A DNA stretch of 64,000 bases from Phalacrocorax aristotelis (lineage: Eukaryota; Chordata; Aves; Suliformes; Phalacrocoracidae). The notes under the pieces were generated by a model. The model was not told where the DNA came from, searched no databases, and was given only the letters and a program-made list of their open reading frames with translations. The DNA is taken from positions 125,475,963 to 125,539,962 of the forward strand of contig NC_134277.1 in NCBI RefSeq assembly GCF_949628215.1, written 5' to 3'. The position numbers and the translations under genes are program-made. Positions 1-13,760 of the stretch are shown piece after piece (position 1 is the stretch's first letter; each line of letters opens with the position of its first letter).

Positions 1-1888
1 TTTTCTTGGAGACTGTCCTGTCTGCAGGAGGGGGAACGCTGTCCATCTCTCCAGATGAGAAAAGGACACTGTGGGGGCTGAAATGCGATGGTGCTGGGTA
101 CGGGCAGAGGGGCTGAAGAGGAGCTGTGACTCTGCAGTCCAAGGTGGAGGCTGATCTTCTCTTTGGGGACTGCTCAGTGCGCAGGGCCTCTTCCTGATCT
201 GGGTGTGCACACACAGGCTCTGCAGGAACATCATGGCGGGGGTCCCCACCACATGGGCACATCCCACATGGATCCAGACATGTGGGTACATCCCAGGCAG
301 GCTCCCAGGACATCTATCCGATCAGTCCCCAGGAGATGTAGGTACAGGATCCCTGGCCCTGTGACTATCATGTGGCCTCGGTGGAGGATGGGTGTGTATA
401 ATTTCACCCAGGCAGAGATGGTGGTGTCTCCAGCCACACATGGTGGCACGTCTTCAGGCACTCGCAGTGTATTTCTGCCTTCCAGGAGCTGCAGTTCCAG
501 AGGTAGACCAGATCTCATGTGATACCTGCTAAAAAGTAAATGACTTCCTAATACTATAAAAAGCCTGTAAAAAAAAAAATGCACATGGAAATAGACTCAA
601 ATACTTGAAATTCAAATTCCAGTAGTATATTCTGTGTTCAGTCCTATGTTATTATTACTAAAGTATGGTTTTTTCAGAAATCATAATATTTCCTGCTTTA
701 AGCTGTTGCATGATATAAAATTATTTCCAAATGAGTGGATTTTTATATGTCCTGGGTTTAGTTTTTCAGTTATTTTTCGTAAATACATTTTACATCTAAC
801 TACCTCAGCTGCCTTTTGTTTTGTTTTGGCACATATGAAGTCATGCACTTTCTATATTTGGGGATTTGGGGGGAGGAATTATTTCCATTTTGAATAACCA
901 GGTTCAAAGCCATGTTGATCAATTTATAGGGGAGATCAATTTAACAAGACATAATTATTGACAGTTGCAGAACATACATTTTATTTTTGGGTTCTGTTGG
1001 GGTATAGTTTAACAAAAAAACACCATAAGCTGCTTATTAATTTGCCTTAAAAAATGTGTGCTCTTTCCTATCCAAGTTGTGTTATTTAACTCTTCTCTTG
1101 TACACACTTTATGTCACAAAGACTAACGTAACAGTTGGCAGATAAACAGCAAATGGAACAGAATGGACCAATAGTTTCTCAGTTCTCTGTTGTAATCTGT
1201 TGCATTATACACTGATTGTGCTAAAATAATTGTTACTGTGCTTATACTCCTTAGTCACCGTTGCGGAAATAAAGTGATGGAAGATCACATTTGTGTTTAT
1301 GGAACAGTGTAGATATCCCCCCAGTACAAGCACAGTGACTTGAGGTGAATGATAATCATTGCAGAACTTGTGCTTTGACTTGTAAACATTGTAAAAATGT
1401 ATTTGGTATTTTATTTGAAATGAAGAATCAAAATAGTTATTAAAAAAAGAAAAGAAATCTTCCTGTAAATATATATATTCTGAATCCATGTATACAAACA
1501 TTCCTTTAGAGTTCAGATTGTGAAGAGTGTCTTTATTGGCTAGAGACCGCTGCCTCCTGCGGCAGAGGTTACATGTGCTATAGTAAAGAACACAGTGTGT
1601 GAAGTATTTGATGTACTGCAGTACCATAGTTCTTTTGGTCTGTTAAGTAAGTTGCAATTTGTGATGAAATGAAGTTGAAAGTAGTGCTTCATACTAACAA
1701 ATTTCCTTGGTTACAACTTGATTTTTCTTGTAAAACTTAAAAGGAAAACTTGAAAATTTTATATATTTGGATTTTGTAGATTTTTTTTATTTTATTGCAA
1801 CACAAGGTACCAAAATCATTAAATAAAGTACACTGTGGTCATTTTACCATGGTTCTAGCATCTTTTTTAAAACTCTTTTATCCTGGTG
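1..1888. other. intergenic, nothing recognised
   Basis: No recognisable coding exon, RNA gene or repeat family was found on either strand. The first 500 bases are moderately GC-rich and have overlapping chance open frames on both strands. The remainder is AT-rich unique-looking sequence. Confidence 0.5.
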
Positions 1889-2021
1889 GATCAGCAAAAG
1901 GATGCTAACTTCTGAGCTTCCAAAATTGTTACCACACAAAACAAAAGTCGGCCCAGCTTGGACAATTTGGGACAGATGCTCTCCAAAAATCCTTTCCACC
2001 ATTAATTATTCTATGATTCTA
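1889..2021 (+). repeat. possible degraded CR1 LINE 3' tail
   Basis: The stretch ends with a CR1-like tail (about 1997-2021, ending CTATGATTCT), preceded by sequence resembling an eroded CR1 3' UTR. It is much more diverged than the other CR1 copies here, and the left boundary is a guess. A chance match is possible. Confidence 0.35.
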
Positions 2022-5000
2022 GGAAGTATTATCACAGGAGCTCCCATCCCCTAGTGCTGGAGTGATGCAGGTGGCTCCCACACTACCTCTGGGACTGGGA
2101 GAAGACTCAACCTGAGACCTGGACAATCTTACCAGTGTTGTCCCAGCTGGAACCCCCAGGAAACGACCAGATACCCCAACAGGCACCTTGCCCAGAGCAA
2201 CAGAACAGGATGCTCTGGCCACTGTGGTCGAGGCCCTGAGTTCTGTCTTGAAGGAATATCTCCAAAAAAAGCTGTCCTTGCCCAGGGAGCAGGCCAGCAC
2301 CTTCTCCCCACTCCTTGGCCCCTCAGAGCCAAAGCACTCTCCGACATGGGGCCACACTCCCCAGCTGTCCCCCGGCCAGTCCATAGCATGGAGGAGGGGA
2401 GAAGCAAGAGGAGCCTGACCCTGCCACTGGAAAGGGGGATTTCTGGGCTCTGCTCTCAGGGCTGTCAGGGGAGTGCAGAAACCCAGGACTCCTCCATCAC
2501 CTGAAAAGGTCCCTGTTCACAGGAGACAGAAGAAGGTGCTTTCTTGCATTTGTCCCCCCTTCAGACTCCTGAAGGCATTGCCATTCCATGACCCCCATCA
2601 AGTATTGGGCGAAGGAGAGCTGAGCCTCAGGCCAGCCTTCTTCTGAGCCCAATAATTAGGAAAAACTCTGGGGAAGATGCAGCTGCTTCTTTGATCTTAT
2701 TATGCTTAAACCCCCTCGGGTTGAGGAGGGTTTCATTTCTTCTACTTCTGCCTCCTGGGCAAGTGCTTTAATCATTAAACTATTACACAAGTTATTGCTG
2801 TCTTTGGCAGCATCTCCAATGGTCTTAATAGCCCTCTTGGACTTCATTGCCACATTTGTGTGTGCAATGTTGCCCAAAGCACCACCTAAAGTTTGTGCAA
2901 TGAAGGCCAGTGCCCAGATCTCTCTGCCTGTCTGTCCCATAGCCATGTTCCCACTCCTTCTTAGATGCTGCTTCTTGGCCTCCCTCAGGTGACCAAGAAA
3001 GGGAGATGAGGGGAAAACCAACTATCAAACAACTAAATAATTAGCATAAGTTCAAAAAGAGGGAAGAATATATATGCATATGTCTCAGGTAAGTGAATTT
3101 GACTGCAAACAGGGATGATATGTGACAGATTCTTAAAGGTTTTGGTTTTTATGTGTATCTTGTTTGGCTAAGGGCATGGAGGGAGCAGTTTGTTTTTGTA
3201 GCTTGGCAAAGCATAATAGAGGGAACAGCAGCCCAGCCAACACCACTGGTAGCTGTTTTATTTCAAACGAGTCTTTAATCCTCAGTCCCTGTAACCCTAT
3301 GACTCCCCACCAAAGGCTCAGAAACCAAAACGCAAGTAATAGAAACACACTCTTAAATAATTTTCTTAACCAGTCATGTGAATCAGGGGGCAGAAGACAC
3401 CAAAGCCACAATCTTGAGCACCAGAAAGTCATTTGATGACACCCCATAGTAGATAGCAGGTGAGGTGAAACAGCATCCCCCAGAAAGGCAGCACAAGGAG
3501 CATTTTTGGTCTTCTCCGCTGAGCTGGACTGCCCCACACCCCCAGAAAAACACTTGCTTTGCACAAGTGGGGCGGCTGGGCTAACCAGCCTTTCTGAAGC
3601 CAGAGGTCTCCACCTAAAGATCTTGTCCTTGCATTTAGGTGTCTCTGAAAGGAGCTGGAGACCTCTGACACAGCTGCCTACTGCTCTCCCCAAATGCAGG
3701 GCTTCACGGGACACATTAACTGGGTGGGTAGCTGCTATGGCACGGGCCTAGTTAGCTTGGGGTAAACGGGATTTACTTTGCATGTTTCTAGGCAAATTAT
3801 TAACCTCTGAGGCAAAAGCTTTCTTCAGGAGGCTTTTAATGTAAGCCTTCTGCATGAAATAAACAAAGCAGTTTCTTTTTAGGCTGAACAAAGGTAGTAG
3901 ACAGTTTAATTACATTCTTAAGAAAGGAATGAGAGAAAATTTTTGCAAGTGGCTTGAACAGTGCTTATTCAGAGCACTTCTTTACTCTCCTGCCTTAAAA
4001 GAAGATAGATCTATGGTCCAGTAAAAAAAAAATGTAGAAAAACTAAATATAGGGACTTAGTAATAAAAGCCCCAAGTGTCTTGGCAAAATTATTCAAGCA
4101 CATTTTTCCTGTAATTTACTTAGCTTGGGAGCTAGTAAGACACTTGACTTAATACTGCTACTAATGCACCTAGAGACCTGCGTGCATGGGAAGGAGCAGT
4201 GTCTTCCTACCACAGTAATGGGAGACTTGGAAAGGGAGGTTAGAGATGAGAAGTTATTCTTCTTCTCCTGAATGTTTCACAGGTGACTTCAGAAATGAAG
4301 CTGGAAAGTAGGAAAGTACTGATATTGTGTAGTATTTTTGCTGTGGGAGCATTTCAGACCCATGGTCAAGCACAGAACCACAGGTGAATCTGATGTGAAG
4401 ATGGGTTAGAAACCTGCTCTCTGGCATGTTTTTGGACTGAGTGAATTCTCAAGTATATTGACCACAAAATAATGCATATTTAACCAGTTTACATCAATGT
4501 TATTCTCATGTGGTCATCTGCTCTTCTTTTCACTGAGCAAGGGGGAGAGAGCTTGATTTGCTGACAAAAGCAAAGCTTCCAGAGGGTGTAGAGCCGGACT
4601 GACTGGAGGGGTGGCTTAAGGCTGTGTATGCACAGCGGGCCATGCTTATCATAGGCTTCACGTTTGTTCTTAAGCGGTAGGTTTTTCCAAGATGGAAAGA
4701 TTTCTCATTCATGGGAGGCTACACAATAAAACTGAGGACAAAGGGATGCTCATACTTACCGTGTCTTCCAGTAACCAAGTTTTTATTTTTAACTGGGCTC
4801 TCATTAACTGCTGCGAGCATAAACTGAACTGCCATGATCACACCCAAGAAATACATGGTGTTTCCTTCTGCTGTGTGTCTGCTATGTGCAGTCATGACTT
4901 ACGTTATTAACCAAATGGACCAGTTTATGGAAGGCAAGATCAGTGAAAATACCCCAAAACTCAGAAGGATAAACTTAAATACACTGCCATTACAAATATT

Positions 5001-8000
5001 GGAATTGAGCTAATGGATTATTACTGATATTGTGGGCTGCTGCAGTTCATCGCCAGACGACCTCATAGTTTTCAGCAAGTTAATCTTCTATTAATTTTTA
5101 ATTTCCTGTTTCTGTAAAGACTGTAGCAGTCCAAATTTGGAGTATGATTAATTCAATAAACTCCAAAGATCATTTAGATACTGACCTAACTTCATTTTTA
5201 ACATCTGTGAATAGTGGGGCTCTGGCAGTAGTCACCATCAGTAGTTCCTCTGTATCTTCACTAGCATTGGCCTTACTTTATTCCATCCCTTAGCTTCATG
5301 CACTCTTCTTCCATGCCAGTGGATCCACCATTAGAGTGAAACAAATGTAGTTTCTCTTCCCGGGGCTTGTGTGAGACAAGAGACACCATGACCAGCCTCA
5401 GCTTAGCCACCCTCTGCAAACAAGCTATTTCACAACTTGTAGTTATGTGAGAGTAAGAGGGAACATCTGGAGGCTCCTTCAGACTGAGCAAGCAGCAGTA
5501 TGCAACTCAGCCCTTCCTTATTGCATGTTTGTCCCTACTGATCCTTTTTTCTCTTTTCTGATGATTTTATAACTCTTCCAAGATCCTCCCTTGAAGGCAT
5601 TTTATTTTTCTGTTTGTTTTTTTCTTTTATTTTAAACACCCATTTGTCTCTGATATTTGGTTTTGTGTTTTCCTTTGGGAATTTGTGTTTGCTCTGGGCT
5701 GTGCTTGCCATCTGCTATGTTTGAGTCTACATTTCAAATGCTGTCACCTTTTCATGCTGATTTTTATTCCAGCCGACCATGTTGGTGCAGCCCTGGGAGA
5801 GGAGCTGTGTGGTTATGTTACAGGTGTGTGGCATTTTGTCAGAGGTCTGATGTCTGACTGGTCAGTGTTTTGCTAGGTACCCTGTGCCATCTTCTGCCTA
5901 CAGTTTCACCTCAGGATCTGTTGTGCTGGCTTGGAATTTCTTCGACTTTTGTGTGTGACTGTACCTAGCCTATATTTTAAAATCTAAAAAAAGAAAAAAA
6001 TAACAAACCCTACCCCAAAATAAGAAGACCCTGCCTTAGCTCAGCCATAATGTCCTAGAGCACTGTTTCCAAGAAATGCAAATAATTACCATGTGCATAA
6101 ACTCTGCTACAGCATGAAGCATATAGCATGCCTTAATGATAGCTCTTAATGAGCATCTCCAAATATCACACCCATGTGAGCAGCATACACAGTGCATTGT
6201 ATTCTGTGTTTGTAAAGGGAAAATCAGGTTGAAGTTTAAGTTCCATGTTATGGTATAAAGGCAGAAATGGGCTAGTTTGCCTGCTGCGAGAAGCACTGGT
6301 GCTTACACAGTGGTTACACCTCTCCCTTCTCTGCCCCAGCTGACAGCAGGGAAGATATTATTGGAAAATAAGAATAAATATGGCTCATGGTTATATTTTT
6401 CTTTAAAGTGACATGAACTGCTATGTGTAACTTGTAACTAATAACGAATCAACTTCAGCCTTTAGATGGGCTTTTGTTTCTGTATCTAATCCATCTGATC
6501 TTTAAAGTTATAATTATCCAACTCTATTCTATTATGTAGTTAACAGTTTTCTACATTTGGCCACATCACCTTATCCCAGACTGTTACTCCATGCTGGTAA
6601 GGCATGTGAGATTTCAGTGATAACAGCTTCTTCAACACCCTAATGGGACAGGATTTCACTGAAGTGGTGTAATATCTAGCGTATAAAATTAATGTATCTT
6701 GCCTGTAGAGCACCTCTGTGAGGTTTTGTTGCAGAAAGGATTACAGAGTGAAACTTCTGTCTTTGATTTCCATGTGTGAATTGCTAGAATCAGACATCTT
6801 CAGAAAATATGCAATTAAATGAGAAATGTTCTTGGAAATTTGGGGATTCAAAGAGTCTGTCCCTCAGGATTCATGCTCAGTTGGCCCTCTGACACACTGT
6901 TTGCTTTTCCTCATCGTGGTGAGACCTTAAAATGCAGGCAGGGGTGGAGGGAACCGAAAGGACCAATCGTGCTCCTGCCTGACCCCGTTACTCAGCCACC
7001 TACATGATGTCACCTGTGGCTTCTGCCCATTTGAAAGGTTCTTGTGCCTCCTTCTTGGCACAGGGATGTTGCTGTTTGGTCTGGAATTGCCTCTCCCACC
7101 ACACAGCCCTACGGAATTGCACAAGGGCAAGCTGTCTGGCGGGAATTTGCCAGCCTCACCGGTGCATGCCTTGGTTTAGGTGGCAATATGGGCTAATGAT
7201 TTGATCCAGTGTGGCACATCCCCTCCCTGAGCTGTGGCTGAGAAGTCACTGCACTGTATTTCCAATCAGCTATGCCCTTCCCCCAGTAGTCCATGCAAGC
7301 AGGACATGAGAAACCTCAATTTTAAGTTTAAATTCTTTCAACATTATTTTGACTACAGATCTCATAAAACCTTTTCTTTAATTAACTTCTCTTGCATAGA
7401 TAATTCATTTTCACTAGCAGCCTATGCCACAGGATGCTTCTGACTGTGCACAGAGATAATATACTCTTTTTGTATTTCTGCCTGAAGCAGAATCAAAATA
7501 GGAAGGGAAGTGTTTGGTTGCACTTTTATCCTTCAGAGTACTTTTTCTTGTGTGCACATGTGCAACATCTTTTGAGATCATAGCTCTCATAGTTCCTAAA
7601 GGAAGAGGAAGAAAAAACAGGGCAGCCTTAGAGAAAAATAATCTTGAAGAACATAAAAGTCTTGTGTTCATTACACTTTGCCTTGAAGACTTTATCTGAC
7701 ATTTCTCTGAAACCTGAGTTATCAGAAGCGGTAATTTGCTCTACATTATCTACTACCTCAATTCAAAAAGAGTACCGAAGAGGTGCCATTCAAATTCACA
7801 CAGGAAGCCCAATCCATAGGCAGATGCTCTGCCTTATATGAAGGCAGCTGGTGTAGGGGGAAGAAAGCAGCGAAGCTTCTGGGCTCAGGATCTCTCTGTT
7901 ATTTATCTTACAACTCTCTGGGACAAATATAAAAGACTCTGTGACTAGTTGTCAAGGTGTAAGCGCACAGATCAGATTGTGTAGCAGGAGCAGGCAGAGC

Positions 8001-11000
8001 CAGTGAGGAGACACAGCCTGTCAGGTGTGGTGGGGAGGGTGAGTAACAGAGCCAGGCACCATCGCCTGCTGCCTTGCCAGAACTGAGCTGTTATCCATGG
8101 CAGGGCAGCGCTCCATGTCCTGGCACTTTCCAGGTCCCACACGTCCGGTTTTTTAAGCAGAGACTGCAGAGAGGACTTTTTCATACTGGCTTTTTCAGAC
8201 CACATCAGGTTGCATGAACAAGTCACACCTTATGTGCCAGCTTGCATTGCTGCTGTCTTAGACAGTACACAGCGCTGAGCTGAGCTCTTCCTGCAAGCTG
8301 CCAGGATGCGTATGCAGGATTTGGTATGAGCACTCAGAGGTGCTCCACTGAAGTGTTCAGAGGAAAAACCTCTGCTTCAGCAATGTGGTTTTCCACTTGT
8401 GCCAAGGCAGCAGTGCTTTTAAATTCCCCATGCCCTTATTGTTTCTGACATAGGGAACACTGGCTGCAAACTTCCAGACAATATGCCTGGGGAAAAAAAA
8501 TGAAAAAAAATGTGGGCCAAAATGTTAGCAAACTACCCTTTTTCACACCGTAAACTTCCCCATGCAAAGTTCCTTTCTTCATTTTCCCTCAGATGTCTGC
8601 AGAGGTGATGCAGTTTTGGGGTTATCCCATGCCTCGCGTATGGTTTCTGTATTGTAAGTGTGAAAAAGCAGACCTAACTTCAAGAAGTGGGTAGACAGGG
8701 CTGCTTTCAGACTGGACAGGGCAAATGTATTTGGGGCTCAGGCATACAAAAAGAGCTTTCCTTTCATCTTAAAAAGGGGTATAACTGCGCTCTCTGAGCC
8801 GCGCTGAGCCATCTTACTTTTTGACAGCTTTTCTAAGGTAAGATAACCTGCCTTGCTAAATATTAACCCATCTCTGTGCTGGTGGCAGCTGAAGTTTGTC
8901 ATTTTTATTAGGATGGTCGTAGTGGGGCAGCACTGCTCACTAAACAAAGGGGCAAAAGGTATGAAATGGAAAGGGGGAAAACCAAAAAGAAAACAGCCCA
9001 GCACATGGTGCAGGATCAAACATTTCCATTACAGATGGGCTGTTGGAAGACAAGCAGATTCCTAGGAGAAATAAGCCTTCAACTTTCTCTGCTGAAATAT
9101 AAGGTAAATGCAGCACACTCAGAGAAGAGTATCGGATCCCAGGACAGCAAACGTGGATCATGCACGTATGAATTACCTGGAGCCAGTAATGGTTTTTTCA
9201 TTTGATTTATTCATTTATTTCACACAGCTGCCAACACTTGCTACACCTCTTAAAATTGACTTTGCCCCACCCCAGCAGCAGCACATTTATAATGGGATGA
9301 ATCACCACCACCTTCTCCCTACGCAGCCTGCCTGCGCTCAGCCAAATGTCTTTTCCTCTCCCCAGTTGCAAAATAGTAGCTGTTCCCAGCAACTAAGTAT
9401 TAAATCTGATTAAATTTGATGGAAGCAGGTCCTCATTCTGTCCCAAAAGAGCCAATACTACAGGCTCGTGTGTTTTCCTTTGACTGCCTGTCTCCGTTGC
9501 TGTCTCTTGCCTGGTGTGCTGCCTGGAAAGGTGGAGGAACTGTCAAAACAGGACAGCTTGACAAAGAAATAAAGCTTCTTCCGAAGGACAGACCTGATAT
9601 ATAAACTTCAGGGTTTTTTTTCAGAAGGTCCTTTATATTTGAGTGTATCAGTTTCCCTTGTTGCCAAACCTGCTCGTCCTCTGTGTTTTACCCCGGAGCT
9701 CAGGGGTGTCAGTATTGCAAATATTTGTTGAGGTGGCAATGCTATTCTGGAACCTGAGTGTTTCTGCCTTTATTTGCCCCGACGTGAGCATGCTGCTAAC
9801 ACAGATGCTGTCTCTTATTTTAGATGCTGGAAATGGGGCACAAATCCTCAGAGGTGGGCAAATTGCTCGTTGATGAAAATGCTCCTATAGACTTAGTTCC
9901 TACATTTACAGAAATCTGCATTAAAATTAGGAGTTTGGGCTCCAGAAATCATTATTTGCTTGCTATCCACATTTTGCTGCATGGTTTAAAGATCTGTTAG
10001 AAATCAGCACATCTACAGGAACTTCTTGGTTCACCAGCTAATAAAAAATGATTAAGCATAATAATGACAAAATGAGGAAGAATGATATCATCTTGACATT
10101 TGAAAAGCTCAGGTGGATTAAATAATAATGGTCTGCTATTTGCCTTGCAACAGCAGCTAAAATAGGTTCCATGCTCCTGTTTATACTGAGCAAACAGGGC
10201 ATCACGCAAACACACATGTACAAATACCTATGCTGCTGTGTAAGTAATAAAGTCAGACAGTATCTGGTCCCGTAGCCATTAATGGTCAGAAGATGTTAAG
10301 AGTTAAGAAACTAAAGAAAGATGGATTAATGCATTCCAACAGCTGAGATATTCTGGCAGCCTTTTTAGGTCAGCTCTCTACTCCCATTGCTCCTTGAAGA
10401 GTGGTTTTGCGCACTCGTGGGTACTTAGCCGCCCACATGCCGAGTTCTCCTGACTCACCTTGCTACAGACAGCAACAAAAGCCATCCTCCAATTTTAAAT
10501 GCTTCTCAAACTGTACATCCGCTGGCTCCTGAGGAGAGCTTTGCAAATGAGGCACTGGGCATGGAGTAACCAAAACAACTTGAAGGTGCTGTGTTCAGCA
10601 CCACTTCAGATCCGTGTACGACCTGGCTGCTGCACCAGTAGGGTCAAATAAATTGCTTAGTATAAGAGTGTCTGTTGGGTCATTTATTGCAGCTGCTATG
10701 CAAAAAGGTTATTGCCTCTCAGAAATGGTATTTGTGGCTACTGTGCATATGACAGAAAAATACCAGAGGGTCCTTATATAAAACTTTCTCACCTGTTAGA
10801 ACAGCAGTCTTCCCTTATAAGGTTTGCTCTCTGTGGGGATCTTGAAGGCAGTGCTGGGATGTGGACAAAGACCAGAAGTTAACCATGTTAGCTCCTCACC
10901 TCTAACTCCTTTCATCTGTTTGGCCACACCTGAGCCAGTTCTGGGCTGAACGAGATATTTCAGGGCACTTGAGGCCCTGACAATGGTGGCTGGGCCAGCC

Positions 11001-12956
11001 TGGCTGCTGCCCCTTCCCCTGCCTGCTCTCTGCAAAGGCAGCCCCGCGCACTACTCCTACCGCAAGGCAAGCCTCAGCGCTGCGTCTGCAGGTGCTCGAG
11101 GTTGCTTCACTCCCCTGTAAAGGCAAAGCTTTAGTGTGATTCAAGCCTTGCTCTGAACAATCCTGGGTATCCTCCTGGGGAGAAGGGGAGTCTGCAGGAA
11201 AGAACGTAGACCAAGACTAGTGGACAGGGAGAGGAACCGGGTAGCAAGCATGACTGCTAGCTTGCTTTCAAGGAGAAATAGCAACCCTTGACGTGCTGCT
11301 GCTACCTGATGAGCAAGTCTAATACAGCATTGACTACTGGATACCTGTACTACAGTCTGGATACCAGATACTACAGTCTACTGGCTTATAGTTTGCTCCA
11401 GACAGGCCCCGAGGGCCGCTGAGATTTTTCTCCTGAGGCTGCCTCTCCCAAATGAGTGCTCCCACCACTGCTCAACTTGGATGGCAACTTCGGTCCTGGA
11501 AACACTGTCAGAAGCACTATGCTTCTGTGCTGGTGCCAGGTTTAGCAAGGAGAAAAAGGAGCCAGGAAGTTTTGCTTCTATAAATGTGATTCAAAATTGT
11601 CCAGAATTAGGATTCTAAAACTATTTGGGGGTTTGGATGTGCTCGCTTCAGTTGTGGGGCTTGGTTTATATTTTCATTAACGCATTCAGGGACTGAACCA
11701 AGTTGCAGTCAGCCTCTTCGCACAAGGTTGTACTCACAAAGCAAGACCAAGATACCAAAAAGTCTGTCTGGAATGACGAAAACTTTGGTAAAAACATTAA
11801 TCAAACAAGCCTGCAACTGCTGTGCCCGCCAGTTAAGAAAATTAATCCACTGCATGATGGGCAAAAGAAAAATAATCCAGTTCTGAATGGAGAGGACACT
11901 TCAAAAGCTTTGACGGATCTGTCAGGAGAGTAGCTTTTACATGGTACAGAGAAATCTGATCATTAAAGAAGTGTCTGAAAGAGATGTCAGCTCCATCACA
12001 GCAGTTGAAATAGGAGCTCAGACATGTTTCTAGGTACCTTTGGTACACACCAAATAGGTCAAAAAGAGAACTAACTAATGTTCATAGAGGTCTCCGTTTC
12101 TGTTCCCACTTAAAAAGTAACTGAAGGAAGACTGGAGCTGCTCTGAGCACAGCGTAGACCTGACCATAAGAAAACACTGTTGGAAGAAAACCAAGCCCTA
12201 GTCTGGAATATATGAAGATCAGCCACACCAGCAACAGGACTTATCCCAATTCACCTGCCACAAATTCCCTGTGAGGATGACACAAAATGGTAAATTCCTA
12301 CCCTCCCTGATGTTTGGCACACACTGTTTCCCATTGAAAGGAATTAGGTAAATATGGTTCCATTTCTTGCCCTTTTTTTTTTTTTAGCATTTCAGATCTT
12401 CTATGAATAATACAGTACTCCTCTCTGTATTTTGTTAGAACTTTGGCATCTCACGTTTCCAGAGCATGCAGTGGGTTTAGCTAGAAAACAGAAGCCAAAG
12501 GCGAAGAATCATTCACTTTAGTAACTAGAACGGACAGCAGGGAGTGGTGGGCTCTCTCTCATGTGATGGCTGCAACACAAGGCCTGGTGGAATAGGATCT
12601 GCTGTACAACAGCAGACTCAGCTCCATGGTAGGAAAAAAAGCCCTGGGTCTGCCTTATGTATACGCAGCCTGATGTTAATTCCAAATGGCATCTTACCTT
12701 CTCGCAGTATTTCAGACACGCACACAAAAGCAGGAAGTGCAAGCGAACACTTGTTTTTTAAAAAAATTCTCCCTAAAGTTCAGAAGTTTACTACACTTTT
12801 GTAACCAATTTTCTGACACAAAGAAATTATAACCATTTTTAAATGTTTCAGGAAGCAACATATCGTATGCATTCAATGGTTGCTGTGACAAAATTCAAGG
12901 GAGTAAGTGGTAAATTCGCAACCATCTGAGCAGAACAAAATCACTCAAAAAAAGCA

Positions 12957-12962
<6 letters not shown>
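2022..12962. other. intergenic, no supported gene
   Basis: No exon chain with splice signals and recognisable protein similarity was found. Three open stretches stand out for length but match no family I know: a plus-strand frame at about 2116-2418, a minus-strand frame at 3021-2656 and a minus-strand frame at 3714-3133. They are treated as findings and not as genes. The rest is ordinary non-coding sequence, with a short imperfect direct repeat around 11330-11390. Confidence 0.5.

Positions 12963-12999
<37 letters not shown>
12963..12999. repeat. (AC)n dinucleotide microsatellite
   Basis: An uninterrupted run of about 18 AC units. It produces an artificial Cys/Val repeat in the minus-strand translation, so the open frame spanning it is not a gene. 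It is likely to be length-polymorphic. Confidence 0.98.
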
Positions 13000-13001
<2 letters not shown>

Positions 13002-13760
13002 GCAGTCTAGCATCTATGATAGGCTTAATAGGGATTAAGCACTGTAGAGCTAACAAGTTAAGTGCCACCATAGTTGCATCTTTCTCTACAGAGTAATAGG
13101 ATGAAGCAACATAATGGTATACTTGTACAGCAAACCCAATACCGGATGAACCGCACAATTGTGTTGACAATGCTGATTAACAGCTCTACCTTGCATTTGC
13201 GGTGATTAATATCATATGAAAGCATCCTAATAATAGATGTTCAGACTGAGCTCTGCTATTACACAACAGGACAGTAAATTGGCCAGTAGGAGATTTGGGT
13301 CTTGCTGAGCGATAATGACAAATTTCTGTCAGTACAGCAGTCAGTCAATTTTTACTTCCAAACAACCTAAAAGTACACATCCTGTTTATGCTGTACGCAC
13401 AGAAAAACCTGCAATGCCTTCAGCGAATCCAAAGGCTAACCAGGCAATCAGCAGTCTAGTCTAACACTCCTAAAACTTCCATCAAATGCTTCTCCCTAAC
13501 ACACAATAAACCAAATCAGCTTAAAGGAAGCCTGGTCTGTAGCCTTACCTGTCTCTCTCGAGATCTGCCCTTTTTCAATGAAATAAACAGGGAAATCATT
13601 CGCACACGAAACATGTACAAATAAACCTTACTAGTCAGTATTTATGACACATTTTCTGTTGCGGAATCTTAAATGTAACTTAACATTATTACCCTAATGG
13701 CATTGCAGTGCCTGTTAAGGCCTCCTGCCGCACTGATCACAACTATTAAAACCCAGATCT
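13000..13760. other. intergenic or distal 3' flank of copy A
   Basis: No gene or repeat is recognised. The stretch separates the microsatellite from the AT-rich sequence interpreted as the 3' UTR of the acyltransferase copy A. Confidence 0.4.

Noticed and set aside
12895-13170. Minus-strand frame with an alternating Cys/Val run
   Set aside because: Pure translation artefact of the (AC)n microsatellite.
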